Positions 31,866-43,459 of a stretch of DNA of 64,000 nt are shown here, in pieces. Made by a program: the position numbers and the translations under genes. The stretch comes from Adiantum capillus-veneris. Its lineage: Eukaryota > Streptophyta > Polypodiopsida > Polypodiales > Pteridaceae. The notes beneath the pieces are model-generated. The model made no database searches, was not told the origin of the DNA, and saw only the letters and a program-made list of their open reading frames with translations. Position 1 is the stretch's first letter; every line of letters starts with the position of its first letter. The stretch is taken from the NCBI GenBank assembly GCA_014529385.2, contig CM043955.1:145301140-145365139 (forward strand). The letters run 5' to 3'.

Positions 31866-34800
31866 TTTACTCGCAATTGCCAATGTGCTATGACTGTCAA
31901 TGTAGATGATGTTGGCAGTATCTTGTCCAACACCCAAATTAGCCATAAGGCGTCTGAGCCATACACACTCAACCGTAGCTGATGTGAAAACTGCCATGTA
32001 CTCAACTTCACAAGTGGCCTTAGTAGGTTGCTTCTTGCTCAACCATGATATGCATGTACTGTCAAGCATGAAACAAAAACCACTCATGGAACACGTGTCA
32101 CAACAATCAGCCCAATCTAAGTTCGAAAAACCATTTAAATCTGGCGGCAATGATCCCCCCTTGGGATAAAACAAGCCAAGATGTAAAGTGCTACTCAAGT
32201 AGCGAAAAATCCTCTTGACAACCTACCAATGCTTAGACCCTGGGCTATGCATAAATCTGTTGACCTGCGACATTGCAAACTGAATATCGTGCTTTGTATT
32301 GTATACATAAATAAGGCATCCAACAAAAGTCAGATAAAGAGTGACATCGAAAAGCATCGTGAAGGCTCAATTTCAAACCTGTTTCCATGGGAGTAGCAAT
32401 AGGTTTACAGTCCTCAAGTTCAAACTTCCATATTAATGTCTCTATGTAGCTTGTTTGACACAAGGCAACAACACCATCACATTGCTTAAACTGTATGCCC
32501 AAATAATGATGGAAAAGCCCCAAGCTTTCAATGTGTGTCTCATTCGGACTAGTAATGAGCAAATCATCTACATATAGAACAACGTTGAGAAACATCACCC
32601 TCTTGCTTTACATACAAAGTGTTTTCTGTTGGACTGTTACAAAAGCCTCGTTTAACCAAATGAGTGTCAATTTTCTCATACCAAGCACAAGGAGAGTGCT
32701 TCAACCCATACAAATCTTTCTTACATTTGCACACTTTAAATTCTTGTCCTTTTATGAAAAAACCGCAAAAGTGCATTACATAATTTTCCTCAAATATATC
32801 ACCATTCAAGAAAGTAGTAACAATGTCTGATTGATGTACATACCATCCAAAATGAGCTGCCAATGCACATAGAAAACGAACATTAGTCATAGGACAAGTG
32901 GGAGCAAAAGTCTCTTCATAATCTATGCCTTTATGTTGTACATAACCTTTTGCAACAAGTCGAGCCTTAAAGCGATCAATCTCACCATCCGGCTTACGTT
33001 TCACCTTGTAAATGCACTTCGTAGCAATGGTCTTTTTTCCAGGAGGCAAATCACATAAAGTCCATGTGTCATTTTTTATAAGTGCACCATATTTTGATTG
33101 CATGGCATCCATCCAACGTTCTGAATTCTGTGCTTCATCAAAAGACGGAGGTTCCTCCACATCACATAAACTAGAAACAACCAAAGCATAACAATCTGTC
33201 GCATAAGATGCATGCTGAGAACTTGAACGAGTACGACTACACATCCAATTTATTGTCACACAAAGTATGCACCAGTCATTTTGGCATACATCTAGCCTTC
33301 TCATTCTCATCCCAATCCACCTCAACTACATCATGTACATTTGCATTAGTAATAGGCTGATCCATAACATTTTAAAAAAACCCCATAGGCTGTACATTTG
33401 CCTTGTTGGAATTTACATTCAAGTTTCCATCATTAAAAAGAGGCAACAAAGTGTCATAAATGTCCAATGAGATTACATCGTTGTCTCTGGTACATGATAA
33501 TAAAGGGTGAACAGAGTCTTCGACAAGCACATCTCATGAAATCAAGATATGTTTTGTTTGTGGATGGTATAACTTGTATGTTTTCACTACTATAACCAAC
33601 AAAAATGCATTTAATAGCTTTATCATCCAATTTTTTGTGTTGTGTTTGTGGCACCAAAGCCTAAGCTGAACAACCAAAAAACGCGCATGTAATCAATAGG
33701 TGGCTTCTTATCATGCCATGCTTCATAAGGAGTCAAAGATTTTGTAGGACACCTGTTAAGTACATAAGTAGCACACATGATAGCCTCAAGCCAAAACGAA
33801 CATGGCAAAGCTTGACTCTTGACCATACATCGTGCTGTCTTTGTAAAAGTGACCTGTTTTTTCTTTCAACAACACCATTGTGCTGAGGTGTTTATGGCAA
33901 TGTACATTGGTGTTTTATCCCACAACTAGCCAGAAATACATTAAGCTCATGAGACATATAATCTCCCCCTTGATCTGAACGGAGAGTGCCCATAGTACAT
34001 TGAGAGACATTTTCAACCATAGCCAGAAATTGCTTGAAGCGCATGAACACTTTGGACTTAGCTTTAAGCGGATACACCCATGCATGCTTAGAGTAATCAT
34101 CAGCGAAAGTCACGAAGTATAGGTAATTTCCTAAGGACGGAGTTTGCATAGGCCCACAAACATTGCACAAGTTGCAATTTGTAGGTAGCCCTTACGGAAC
34201 CATCCTTTGGAAACTTTGAACGTTGCATCTTACCCAAAATATAGCCTTCACAAACATGCTTCAAAGGTACTTCAAGAGGCGGCAAAGAAGAAACCATATC
34301 AATTTTTTGCAAACGCAGCAAATTGGTAATTCATATGCACAAAATGTGCATGCCAAAGTTTTGCATCTAAAATAACCTTTAAATTTACAACTGCATTTGC
34401 AAAATTTTGACCACACTTGTCATACTTTGTGAGCTTATACAAACCACGACACAAAATGCCAAATGCAACAATTACATCGCCTGTACATCTCTCATCTTCC
34501 ATTCATTATAGCCAACACAATCTTTACAACTCCCTTGACCGGATAAGAGACATTGTTGGCACAAGCGGCTACATGAGGGATATACTCGAGAGAGGTAAAC
34601 AGGTCACGATGTGAGGTAATGTGCTTTGTAGCACCACTATCAAAGTACCACATATGTGAGTTTGTAGCAACTGACATACATGCATCATGGAGAGAAGGAT
34701 CATAAGTGCACTCTGTAATAAATTCCCGCTCTGCATCTACATCAACATCACAATCTCCTTTCATAGAAGATTCTACAATAGGTGCACTTGTAGTGGAACG

Positions 34801-35080
34801 AATCTCTTTCTTCTTGGGCTCTTTTGCCTTTTATTTAGGACACTGTTTTCTCAAGTGATCATTAGCCTTGCAATAATGGGAACACATATTCTTTTTTCCT
34901 TTTTCACCAGAATTTCCAGACGAAATGCTGCCATCAAAAGCATTGGGAATAGGTGATTTTTTAGTCGTTGAAAAACCACCTACATTACTTTACCACCTTC
35001 TCTTTAAGCAACAACAAAAGCCTGTTCAACTATACACTGTTTAACCTTGTTCTTTCTTGAAAGTGACTCTTGCATTTAAA
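31866..35080 (-). pseudogene. Decayed copia fragment, same family as 43158-48335
   Basis: Minus-strand remnant colinear with the intact copia from mid-gag (about 35080, LSRKN region) to RNase H (about 31866). Recognisable pieces are the protease YFDSGATKHITSHRDLF (near 34640), integrase CGPMQTPSLGNYLYFVTF (near 34150), RT DLPPGKKTIATKCIYKVKR (near 33030) and RT ARLVAKGYVQHKGIDYEETF (near 32930). It carries numerous frameshifts, stops and small deletions, including loss of most of gag. The YVDD block is partly lost at about 32570-32600. No LTR is found on either side. A much older copy. Confidence 0.85.
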
Positions 35081-35150
35081 ATGCCCTGTCATCGCTCTCT
35101 CCTCCTATTCTCATGCTAGGGTACCTTTTTGTAAAGTAGCCCACCACACA
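35081..35150. other. Junction of copia fragment and repeat ORF
   Basis: Short sequence with no homology to the intact copia and no feature. Confidence 0.4.
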
Positions 35151-35679
35151 TCATTTTATCTCTATAACATCTCCTTCTAGATTTACAACCTCTTCCTCCA
35201 AAGCTACATCATCTCCTTCTAGAGCCGTAACCTCTTTCTCCATAGCTACAACATCTCCTTTTAGATTTGCAACCTCTTTCTCCATAGCTTTAAAATCTTC
35301 TTCCAGATATGCAACCTTTTTCTCCATAGCTCCAACATCTCCTTCCAGATCTGCAACCTCTTTCTCCATAGCTCCAACATCCCCTTTTAGATTTGCAACC
35401 ACTTTCTCCATAGCTGCAGATATGCAACATCCCCTTTTAGATTTTGAACCACTTTCTCCATAGCTCCAACATCCCCTTTTAGATTTGCAACCACTTTCTC
35501 CTTCCAGATATGCAACATCTTTCTCCATATATCCAACATCTCCTTCCTTGATCACGGTTTCCTAGCTCACTTTCACTCTCTTCCCAAGCTTGCATCTTGC
35601 TTTTGAGTTCTGTCACCTCTTTCTTGATGTGTAATATCAACTTTCCTACTGAAGTATCTCTTTCTAGAGTCGCTAGCAA
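35151..35679 (-). pseudogene. Decaying ORF with 14-residue coiled-coil repeats
   Basis: A 42-bp tandem repeat (about 8 units, 35165-35535) encodes a 14-residue unit of the type MEKEVANLKGDVVA. Hydrophobic residues fall at heptad spacing, so each unit equals two heptads of a coiled coil. Upstream in a different frame lie MLATLERDTSVGKLILHIKK and an acidic/lysine-rich helix (35479-35679), which seem to be the N-terminal part, and at least two frame changes separate them. I do not recognise the family. Alternatives are a minisatellite that happens to be open, or a relic of a host filament-like gene. Confidence 0.4.
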
Positions 35680-35698
35680 TATCTCTTTCCTTACTTCA

Positions 35699-36510
<812 letters not shown>

Positions 36511-37250
36511 TGTTAAGTATGGAGCCTGATTTACCCATGTAATTTTTTGTGGTAAAAGCACACATTTGTAAGGCCCCCATTTTGAGGAGAAGCCATCGTG
36601 CGTGAAGGAAAATCACTTGCCGGAAATCAAAATTTTCACAGCCAAAAATCAGGGGCAACTTTAGGGGCCTTCCGCCCCGGAGACTTTTGCCCCCCCTCGC
36701 CGGAATATTCCTTTTCGCCGGAATATTATGGCCGGACGGCAGCCGAAAAGTGGTCGGAAAACAACTGTCGGTTGGCCGGTGGTCGGAAGTCAATGGCCGG
36801 TGGCCGAATTCAAAAGTGGATTTGTCTACACAAGGGCGGCCACACATGGGCGGATTGGAGGGTCCGATTTGGACTTATTCACACAAGGGCGGCTACACAT
36901 GGCTGCCTCTCATAAGAGAGGACATCCCTTTTGGCCTATAAAAGGAGGCCATTTTTACACACATTTCATAGTGTGAAGTTGATGCAACAAGGTGAGTGTG
37001 AAGTGGTGAGAGTGAAGCAAGGCGGGAGCTCCATTAAGGGTATAATCCCTTTGTAAACTACTTCTTGTTTTGAAGTACTAAAGCCATTGAGTGGCTGCTT
37101 TCCCGTGGACGTAGCCCACATTGGGTGAACCATGTATATCATGTGTACTCTCTTTCTCTCTCTACTCTATAATCTCTTGTGGTGAAATCTATCTCTCTCC
37201 ATTAAGTAATCTACTCAAATATCTATTTAGCTACGTCTTATTTCCTAACA
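36511..37250 (+). repeat. Probable solo LTR (copia type)
   Basis: 740 bp, TGTTAAGTATGG...CCTAACA. Flanking pentamers are CCTTA (36506-36510) and CCTTC (37251-37255), four of five matching. A TATA box (CTATAAAAGG) sits at 36936-36945. The block CCCGTGGACGTAGCCCACAT near 37105 resembles plant copia LTR R/U5 regions. No primer site or internal sequence follows, which suggests LTR-LTR recombination removed the element. Confidence 0.6.
36936..36945 (+). promoter_or_regulatory. TATA box of solo LTR
   Basis: CTATAAAAGG, followed by typical LTR R-region sequence; probable core promoter of the former element. Confidence 0.5.
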
Positions 37251-38336
37251 CCTTCATCATGGTGGAGGGAGGGAGACTTGAGAGACTAGCTCTGTTTTTT
37301 TTAAACATAATACTTATGTAGACAACCCATATGCTGAGCTAGTGGACTCATGTATTTGATTAATGCAATACAATATTTACCATCTTACAGTGTCATCTCT
37401 TTAATTGGATTGCTCTTTGTCATTGTTTTGAAGTACTTTATGTTGTCATTCAATTAGTGGTTCATTGTGCGCACTTGTCTTGTAATACTAAAGTTTTCCC
37501 AATTTTCTAAACCCCATAAAAATGACACAGGACAACCAATAACTCTTGTAGACATGTTCGTACACATAACTAAATATCAAAAGTGTCTAGTGAAAGGATG
37601 GTCAGAAGGCACCATAAAAGAAAGAAAAGCTCATTATGCATATTTCTAGATAAAGTACATCTAAATCTAAATTATGGACATGAAACATATCATTGCTAAT
37701 AGAACAGGAAAGCTCATTATTCATATTTTTAGATAAAGGACATCTATATCTAAATGTGGACATGAAACATGTAGTTGCTAATAATATAACCAACCTTTAT
37801 AGAAATTACAAAGAGAATGAGGTAAAGGAGGGCCTCTTTATTTGACAGAGTAAGGAAGTACTTAAAAACTTAATTAGTCTTTGACCAAAGGCTAGAATGA
37901 TGGGTGGTTAACACTAGTCTTAGGATGTATGTAAAAAAGTTGTTTGGGCCAAGTTCGTGGTGGACCTTAGGACATATGCACAAAAACTGCCTTGGATCAG
38001 GTTAGTGGCTTAGGCCACATAGCTTATGGTAGATTTTGATAATTTGACCATAACCTTTGTATAAAATATGAAATATTCATGGAAGTATAGCTTTAATGTG
38101 TGAAAAAAATGATAAGACTCTATTTGATTTTAAAGGACCCAGAAGAAGAAAGTTTTCAAAATAGAAGTTTATGCATTAAGTTGCAATTTATTGCTGAGCT
38201 TAAATGAGTACATACCTAAAAATAGATTTTTTTTTTTTTTTTGGGCCAACCTAAGAAATATATGACCTACATTTCTTATTTAGTAAAAATTCCTACAATT
38301 TGACAGTTTTTCCTCTTAAAGATGGACATGAAAATG
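37251..38336. other. Unassigned spacer with an 84-bp tandem duplication
   Basis: Two adjacent copies (about 37626-37709 and 37710-37793) share AAGCTCATTATNCATATTT, TAGATAAAG and GGACATGAAACAT blocks. A T-run lies at 38226-38242. No gene signal. Confidence 0.5.
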
Positions 38337-38510
38337 TGTTAAGTATGGAGCTTGATTTACCCTTGTAATTCTTATTCTAAAAAAACACACTTATCAAACC
38401 CTCATTATGAGGAGAAGCTATTGTGTATGAGAAAAGTCTCTCACTAGAAAACTAAAATCACTTGTCGGGATATCTTGGCTGGATGGTAGCCAAAAAATGA
38501 CCCTAAAGAG
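38337..38510 (+). repeat. Fragment of the same LTR as 36511-37250
   Basis: TGTTAAGTATGGAGC start, then diverged but colinear sequence through GAGGAGAAGC and GGCTGGATGGTAGCC. Homology fades after about 170 bp. Confidence 0.6.
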
Positions 38511-39598
38511 GAATTTTCCATGCAAGGCCATGTTTTCAGAGCAAATTATCAAGCAACAATTGTGCCAAAGGATTGCGGCGGGGGGTGTTTCACAATTTGA
38601 TGAGCTTGGTGGATGCCCCGTGCGCCATGGCACGCAAGAAGTCTTTCTGCATGCCGTGGTATCTTCGAGCCCGAAGGGCTCACTGTTCTCAAAATTTCAT
38701 TCTGAGGTCATCTCGGCCACCGTTCGGCAAAGTTCTGCGCATGCCATTTTCGACTACGTGGTCTCGACGGGTGCAGATCCGACTCTGCAAATTTGGGGTT
38801 TCGGCCTACGACTGCAGGTGCTGAGGATATCGGCACTCCCAGAGTGCTGATTTGTGGTTGTCTACACATCGAAGGACGCCTCACAGTTCTTGGAGGCGTG
38901 TCACATACGACACGGGCGCATCTACACAGATTGTAGGCGACATCCACTAGTTCATCAGGTAGGTTGTGTTTGCTGCTTGATATTCCAGATTTCATCCTGA
39001 CATTGCAGGTACTTCCACATGGGATGTATTGTCAGAGATGATGTATGTCTGTTAAGGGTTTGCTGGCTGTGGGAAATTTGTGGCTGTTTGACTTTGTGGG
39101 AAGTCTATGTACTGTCAGATTTACTGCAGCCTTTGTTGAGGGTCGAGTGAGGTTTTATTGAGCTGGGGGATTCTCGAATGTTGAGATCCTTTCGGTGATA
39201 CAGGTCTTGGAGCGATCCCTCGAGCACCCTTAGATAGGTAGCTAGGATGTATTGACTGTGAGTTAGACAGTTGGGATTGCATCTTTGCTTTACTACCGTT
39301 GAGGCATTGTCGCAGTCTATGCTTATACGACAGTGACAGGACAGTGAGAGACTGTACAGGTGGAGGACATGTTTACCCACAGCTTACAGGGTTAGAGAGA
39401 CAGTGGTTTTTTCAGCTGTTTTTGGTCTGTTTTTTGAGTACACCAGAGCCATTTTACAAAGGAGACTCTGCCGAAATTTATGCAGAATATGAAGCTTTCT
39501 TGGTTCATTTGACAGGTTGATATTGGTTCAGAGGTCAGTTTACATGGGAAACTCTGCTGAATTTTTCCCAAGAAAGTAAACTACTGTGAAGCGTAGCT
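38511..39598 (+). other. Leader region of the old copia; 5' LTR not recognised
   Basis: Non-coding sequence upstream of the copia gag at 39599. TGGTATC at 38657-38663 followed by TTCGAGC may be a decayed primer-binding site. Nothing left of it resembles the 3' LTR at 48905, so the 5' LTR seems lost. Confidence 0.4.
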
Positions 39599-39850
39599 AT
39601 GGCTGGGATCACAGGACACTGCTCTTTACAATATCAAGAAGCTAGATGGAACCAATTTCCCATTGTGGAAGAAGCAGATTTGGCACGTGTTGGTACAAAA
39701 GAAGCAGATAAAACCTATAAAGCTCAAGGGGATAAAACCAGAAGATATGGACGAAGATGAATGCAGCAAAATGGATGAATTGGCACTTTCTACCATTATG
39801 CTGACTTTGGCAGAAAGCGTTTACTTCAATGTAGCAGACAAGATGTCGGC

Positions 39851-39986
39851 TTATGAAGCATGGACAAAGCTGAGTGATCTTTATGAGAAGCAGAGTGCAG
39901 CTTCACAGGTATACTGGCTTATGAAGCATGGACAAAGCTGAGTGATCTTTATGAGAAGCAGAGTGCAGCTTCACAGGTATACTGGC
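39851..39986 (+). repeat. 68-bp tandem duplication inside gag
   Basis: 39851-39918 and 39919-39986 are identical by eye. The length is not a multiple of three, so the duplication itself breaks the reading frame (near residues YWLMKHGQS). Confidence 0.92.
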
Positions 39987-42900
39987 TTAAGAAGCTTGTT
40001 GACTTGAAGATGAAAGAAGGGACACCTATGTCCAATCATCTGAATGAATTCAACACCATCTACAGCCAGTTGTCAGCTCAAGGTGTCAAGTTTGATGAAC
40101 CTGTTAGAGCTATGTTCCTGTCGATCACATTGCCGGAAAGTTGGGACACTTTTCGCACAGCTTTGAGTAATTCTGCACCTCCAGATGGTTTGACCATAGC
40201 AGGTGTAGAAGGCAGTCTCCTTACTGAAGAAACCAACAGAAAGACAATGGACAAAGGCAAAGGAACAGCCTTAGTTGTTAGGGGAAGGACCAAAGAAAAG
40301 TACAAAGGTGGAAAGAGGAATCAGTCTCGTAGCAAGTCCCGCAGTGCTAAAGGCAAGAGTGACATAGAATGCTACCATTGTGGCAAGAAGGGTCACATGA
40401 AAAGAGACTGCAGAGAATGGAAAGTAGAAAAAGGCAAAGCGAAAGCTGAAGACCATGGTGAGAAGAACAAGTCCTCAGTGAAGATTCAAGAAATAAATGT
40501 GACAAACACTGTTGCAGAGGATGACAGTCTAGTGTCAGGAGACATCTACTTCTTGAAGAATACAATGGACTCAGCTCTTCTTACAGCATCTGATGGAAAT
40601 GCACTAAGTGACTGGATTATAAACTCAGGGGCATCACTTCATGTGTCTCCAAACAAGGAGTGGTTTACCTCGTATGTGACCACTAAAGATCATGTTCGTC
40701 TAAGCAATGGGCAGACATGTGAGATCTTAGGTGTTGGAGATGTTCAATTGAAGTTTCAGAATGGCTCTTCTTTCACGCTGAAAAATGTGAGACATGATCC
40801 CGCAATTACAAAGAGCTTGATCAACACAGGTTTACTTGATGATGCTGGCTATGTCACCACTTTTGGACAGAACATGTGGAAGATATCCAAGGGTTCCATG
40901 ACAGTAGCACATGGAGTAAAGTCTGAAGGACTTTACATGATTTATGCATCAAATGTCTCTAAAAATGTAATCAATGTAACCGAGCAGCCGAACGTTTCTT
41001 TGTGGCAAAGCCGGTTAGGACATATGTCCAAGAAGGGAATGGAAATCTTGTCTCGTTCTGGTTATTTTCCTGGATTTTCATTTAATGATTTTGAATTCTG
41101 TGAACATTGTCTGTATGGTAAGCAAACACAGCAGCCACATAAGCATAGAAGCAGTAGAAGAGATACACAGTTGGCACTTGTTCATAGTGATTTGTGTGGA
41201 CCTATGCCTAACCTATCTCTAGGGGGAGCTTCTTACTTTATGACATTTATAGATGATTACTTGAGGAAAGTATGGGTGTAAGCACAAGGATGAAGTGTTT
41301 AGTGTTTTCAAAACGTTTGTGACACTTGTGGAGAATCAGAGTGGCAAGAAGCTTAAATGCTTACGCACTGACAATGCTGGAGAGTATGTTTCAAAGGGCT
41401 TTCAGGACTTTTGTGAGTCAAAAGGTATAAAACGTGAACTTACTGCTCCTTACAATCCTCCTCAAAATGGTGTTGCTGAGAGGATGAATAGGAACATACA
41501 AGAGAAGGTCAGAAGTATGTTGTCTAATGCACAACTACCAAATGGGTTTTGGGCTGAAGCTGTATCAACAGCTGTTCATCTTATAAATAGATCTCTTAGC
41601 AAGGTTTTGGAGAAGGATTCAGTGCCAGAGATGGTATGGTCAGGCAAAATGCCCTCATACAAGCATCTCAGAGTCTTTGGCTGTGAGGCATATACTCATG
41701 TTCCAAAGGAATTTAGGAACAAACTTGAGCCAAAGAGTAGAAAGTGCATCTTTCTAGGCTATGGTAATTCTGGTGAGATGGGGTACAGACTTTGGGATCC
41801 CGAATCCAGAAAGGTTATCCGCAGCAATGATGTTCACTTTAATGAAGCCAAATATTATTCTAAACCAGAGAGGGTTGAGGAGATTAGAAGAGTTGTCTTC
41901 CAAGAAGATGGACCTGCACGTGCAAGACAAAATGTCAGGGCTCAAGAGAAGCAAGGACAGGATAGAGTGGAACCACGGGTTGTGGCTGAGCCTGAGCCAC
42001 CTATTGTGCGTAGATCTGGATGTATCACGCGACCTCCTGATAGGTTTGTTCTATCTATGAACTATGTCATGTTGACTGATTGCAATGAGCCTTCATGTTA
42101 CAAGGAAGCAGTGCAAATGAAGGACTCCGCAATTGGCCATGCAGTCAGAGATGACAACTCTGCATAAAAACCAGACATGGAAGCTAGTTAAATTACCACA
42201 GGGCAAAAAGGCTCTACCTTGTAAATGGGTTTACAGGTATAAGATCACCGCTCATGATAGTCAGCCAAAGTACAAAGCAAGGCTTGTTGCCAAGGGCTTT
42301 AAGCAAGAACAAGGCATTGACTTTGATGAAGTCTTCTCTCCGGTGGTCAAGATGACTACATTGAGATGCTTTCTTGCATTGGTTGCCATATTAGATTTGG
42401 TGTTGCGCCAAATGGATGTCAAGACAACGTTCTTGCATGGTGATTTAGATGTGGAAATTTATATGCAGTAGCCAGAAGGGTTTGTTCAGAAAGGCAAGGA
42501 AGATTTGGTATGCCAGTTGTTAAAGAGTCTTTATGGCTTAAAACAATCACCGAGGGCATGGTACCATAAGTTCCACAAGTTTATGCTTTCTCAAGGCTAC
42601 AAATGTAGTGAGTTCGATCACTGTCTATATACAAAGAAGGCTAAGGATGGCAGTTGGCTGATTCTTATTTTGTATGTGGATGACATGTTGATTGCTGACA
42701 AGCACCTGGAAGAAATTTCAGCTTTGAAGTCAAAGATGGCAAAATCATTTGACATGAAAGACATGGGTGAGGCAAGTCATATACTTGGTATGCGCATTGA
42801 GAGAGACAGATCAAAGAAGTTGATTTGGTTATCTCAAACAGAGTATATTGACAAGGTTTTGCAAGGTTTCAATATGGAGAAGGGAAAGGCATTGAGTGTT

Positions 42901-43152
42901 CCATTGCCACCATATGTGAAACTTAGCAAACAAGATTGTCCCGTGTCTGAGGAAGAACATGCTGAAATGGATAAGATTCCATATGCGTCTGCAGTGGGTA
43001 GTTTGATGTATGCAATGATTGCTACTCGCCCAGACATTGCATTTGCAGTGGGAGTAGTAAGTCGATATATGTGAAACCCAGGCAAGAAACATTGGGAGGC
43101 AGTGAAAGAAATATTGAGATACCTGAAAGCTACAAAGAGTATGTGTATATGC

Positions 43153-43157
43153 TATGG
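43153..43157. repeat. Target-site duplication of young copia, left
   Basis: TATGG, identical to 48336-48340. Removing the insertion and one copy restores the host RNase H frame across the junction. Confidence 0.93.
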
Positions 43158-43384
43158 TGTTGGAATTAGGGTTGCAGAGAAACACACACAGCTTGGAGAA
43201 GACGAAGGAAGCTCAAGGCACACAATAGAGAGTGTATTCCTTAGTGTGCAATGGAAAGATAGATAGCCCTAGAGTGATGGGCGTATATACAATGCACGGG
43301 GGAAAAAACCTCCTAAAGAGGGAAAAAATGCCCCGGCGGTCCTAGTGTGTTCACACACATCACTACCACATGTATATGGTAACA
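43158..43384 (-). repeat. Young copia 3' LTR
   Basis: 227 bp. On minus TGTTACCATATAC...CCAACA; no mismatch to 48109-48335 found by eye. Confidence 0.95.
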
Positions 43385-43397
43385 AATCCCCCCTGGA
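43385..43397 (-). promoter_or_regulatory. Young copia polypurine tract
   Basis: CCAGGGGGGATTT on minus, immediately before the 3' LTR. Confidence 0.8.
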
Positions 43398-43459
43398 GTG
43401 ATGCGGTGAACGAGAGCTGGCACATGAGTAAAGGGAAGTGCCATGCCCTGAGGACAGGA

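Larger units (their letters stand above)
39599..43157 (+). pseudogene. Old Ty1/copia gag-pol, part 1 (gag to RNase H start)
   Basis: ATG at 39599. The gag frame LDGTNFPLWKKQIW is one base off the ATG. A 68-bp tandem duplication (39851-39918/39919-39986) shifts the gag frame. The CCHC knuckle CYHCGKKGHMKRDC lies near 40370. The protease active site reads NSGA instead of DSGA (near 40625), a loss of the catalytic Asp. Integrase: a short deletion near 41281, then RTDNAGEYVSK and PPQNGVAERMN. RT: frame change near 42140, QMDVKTTFLHGD, in-frame TAG at 42469-42471, and LYVDDML near 42680. In-frame TGA at 43072-43074. Interrupted at 43157 by the young copia. Confidence 0.88.
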
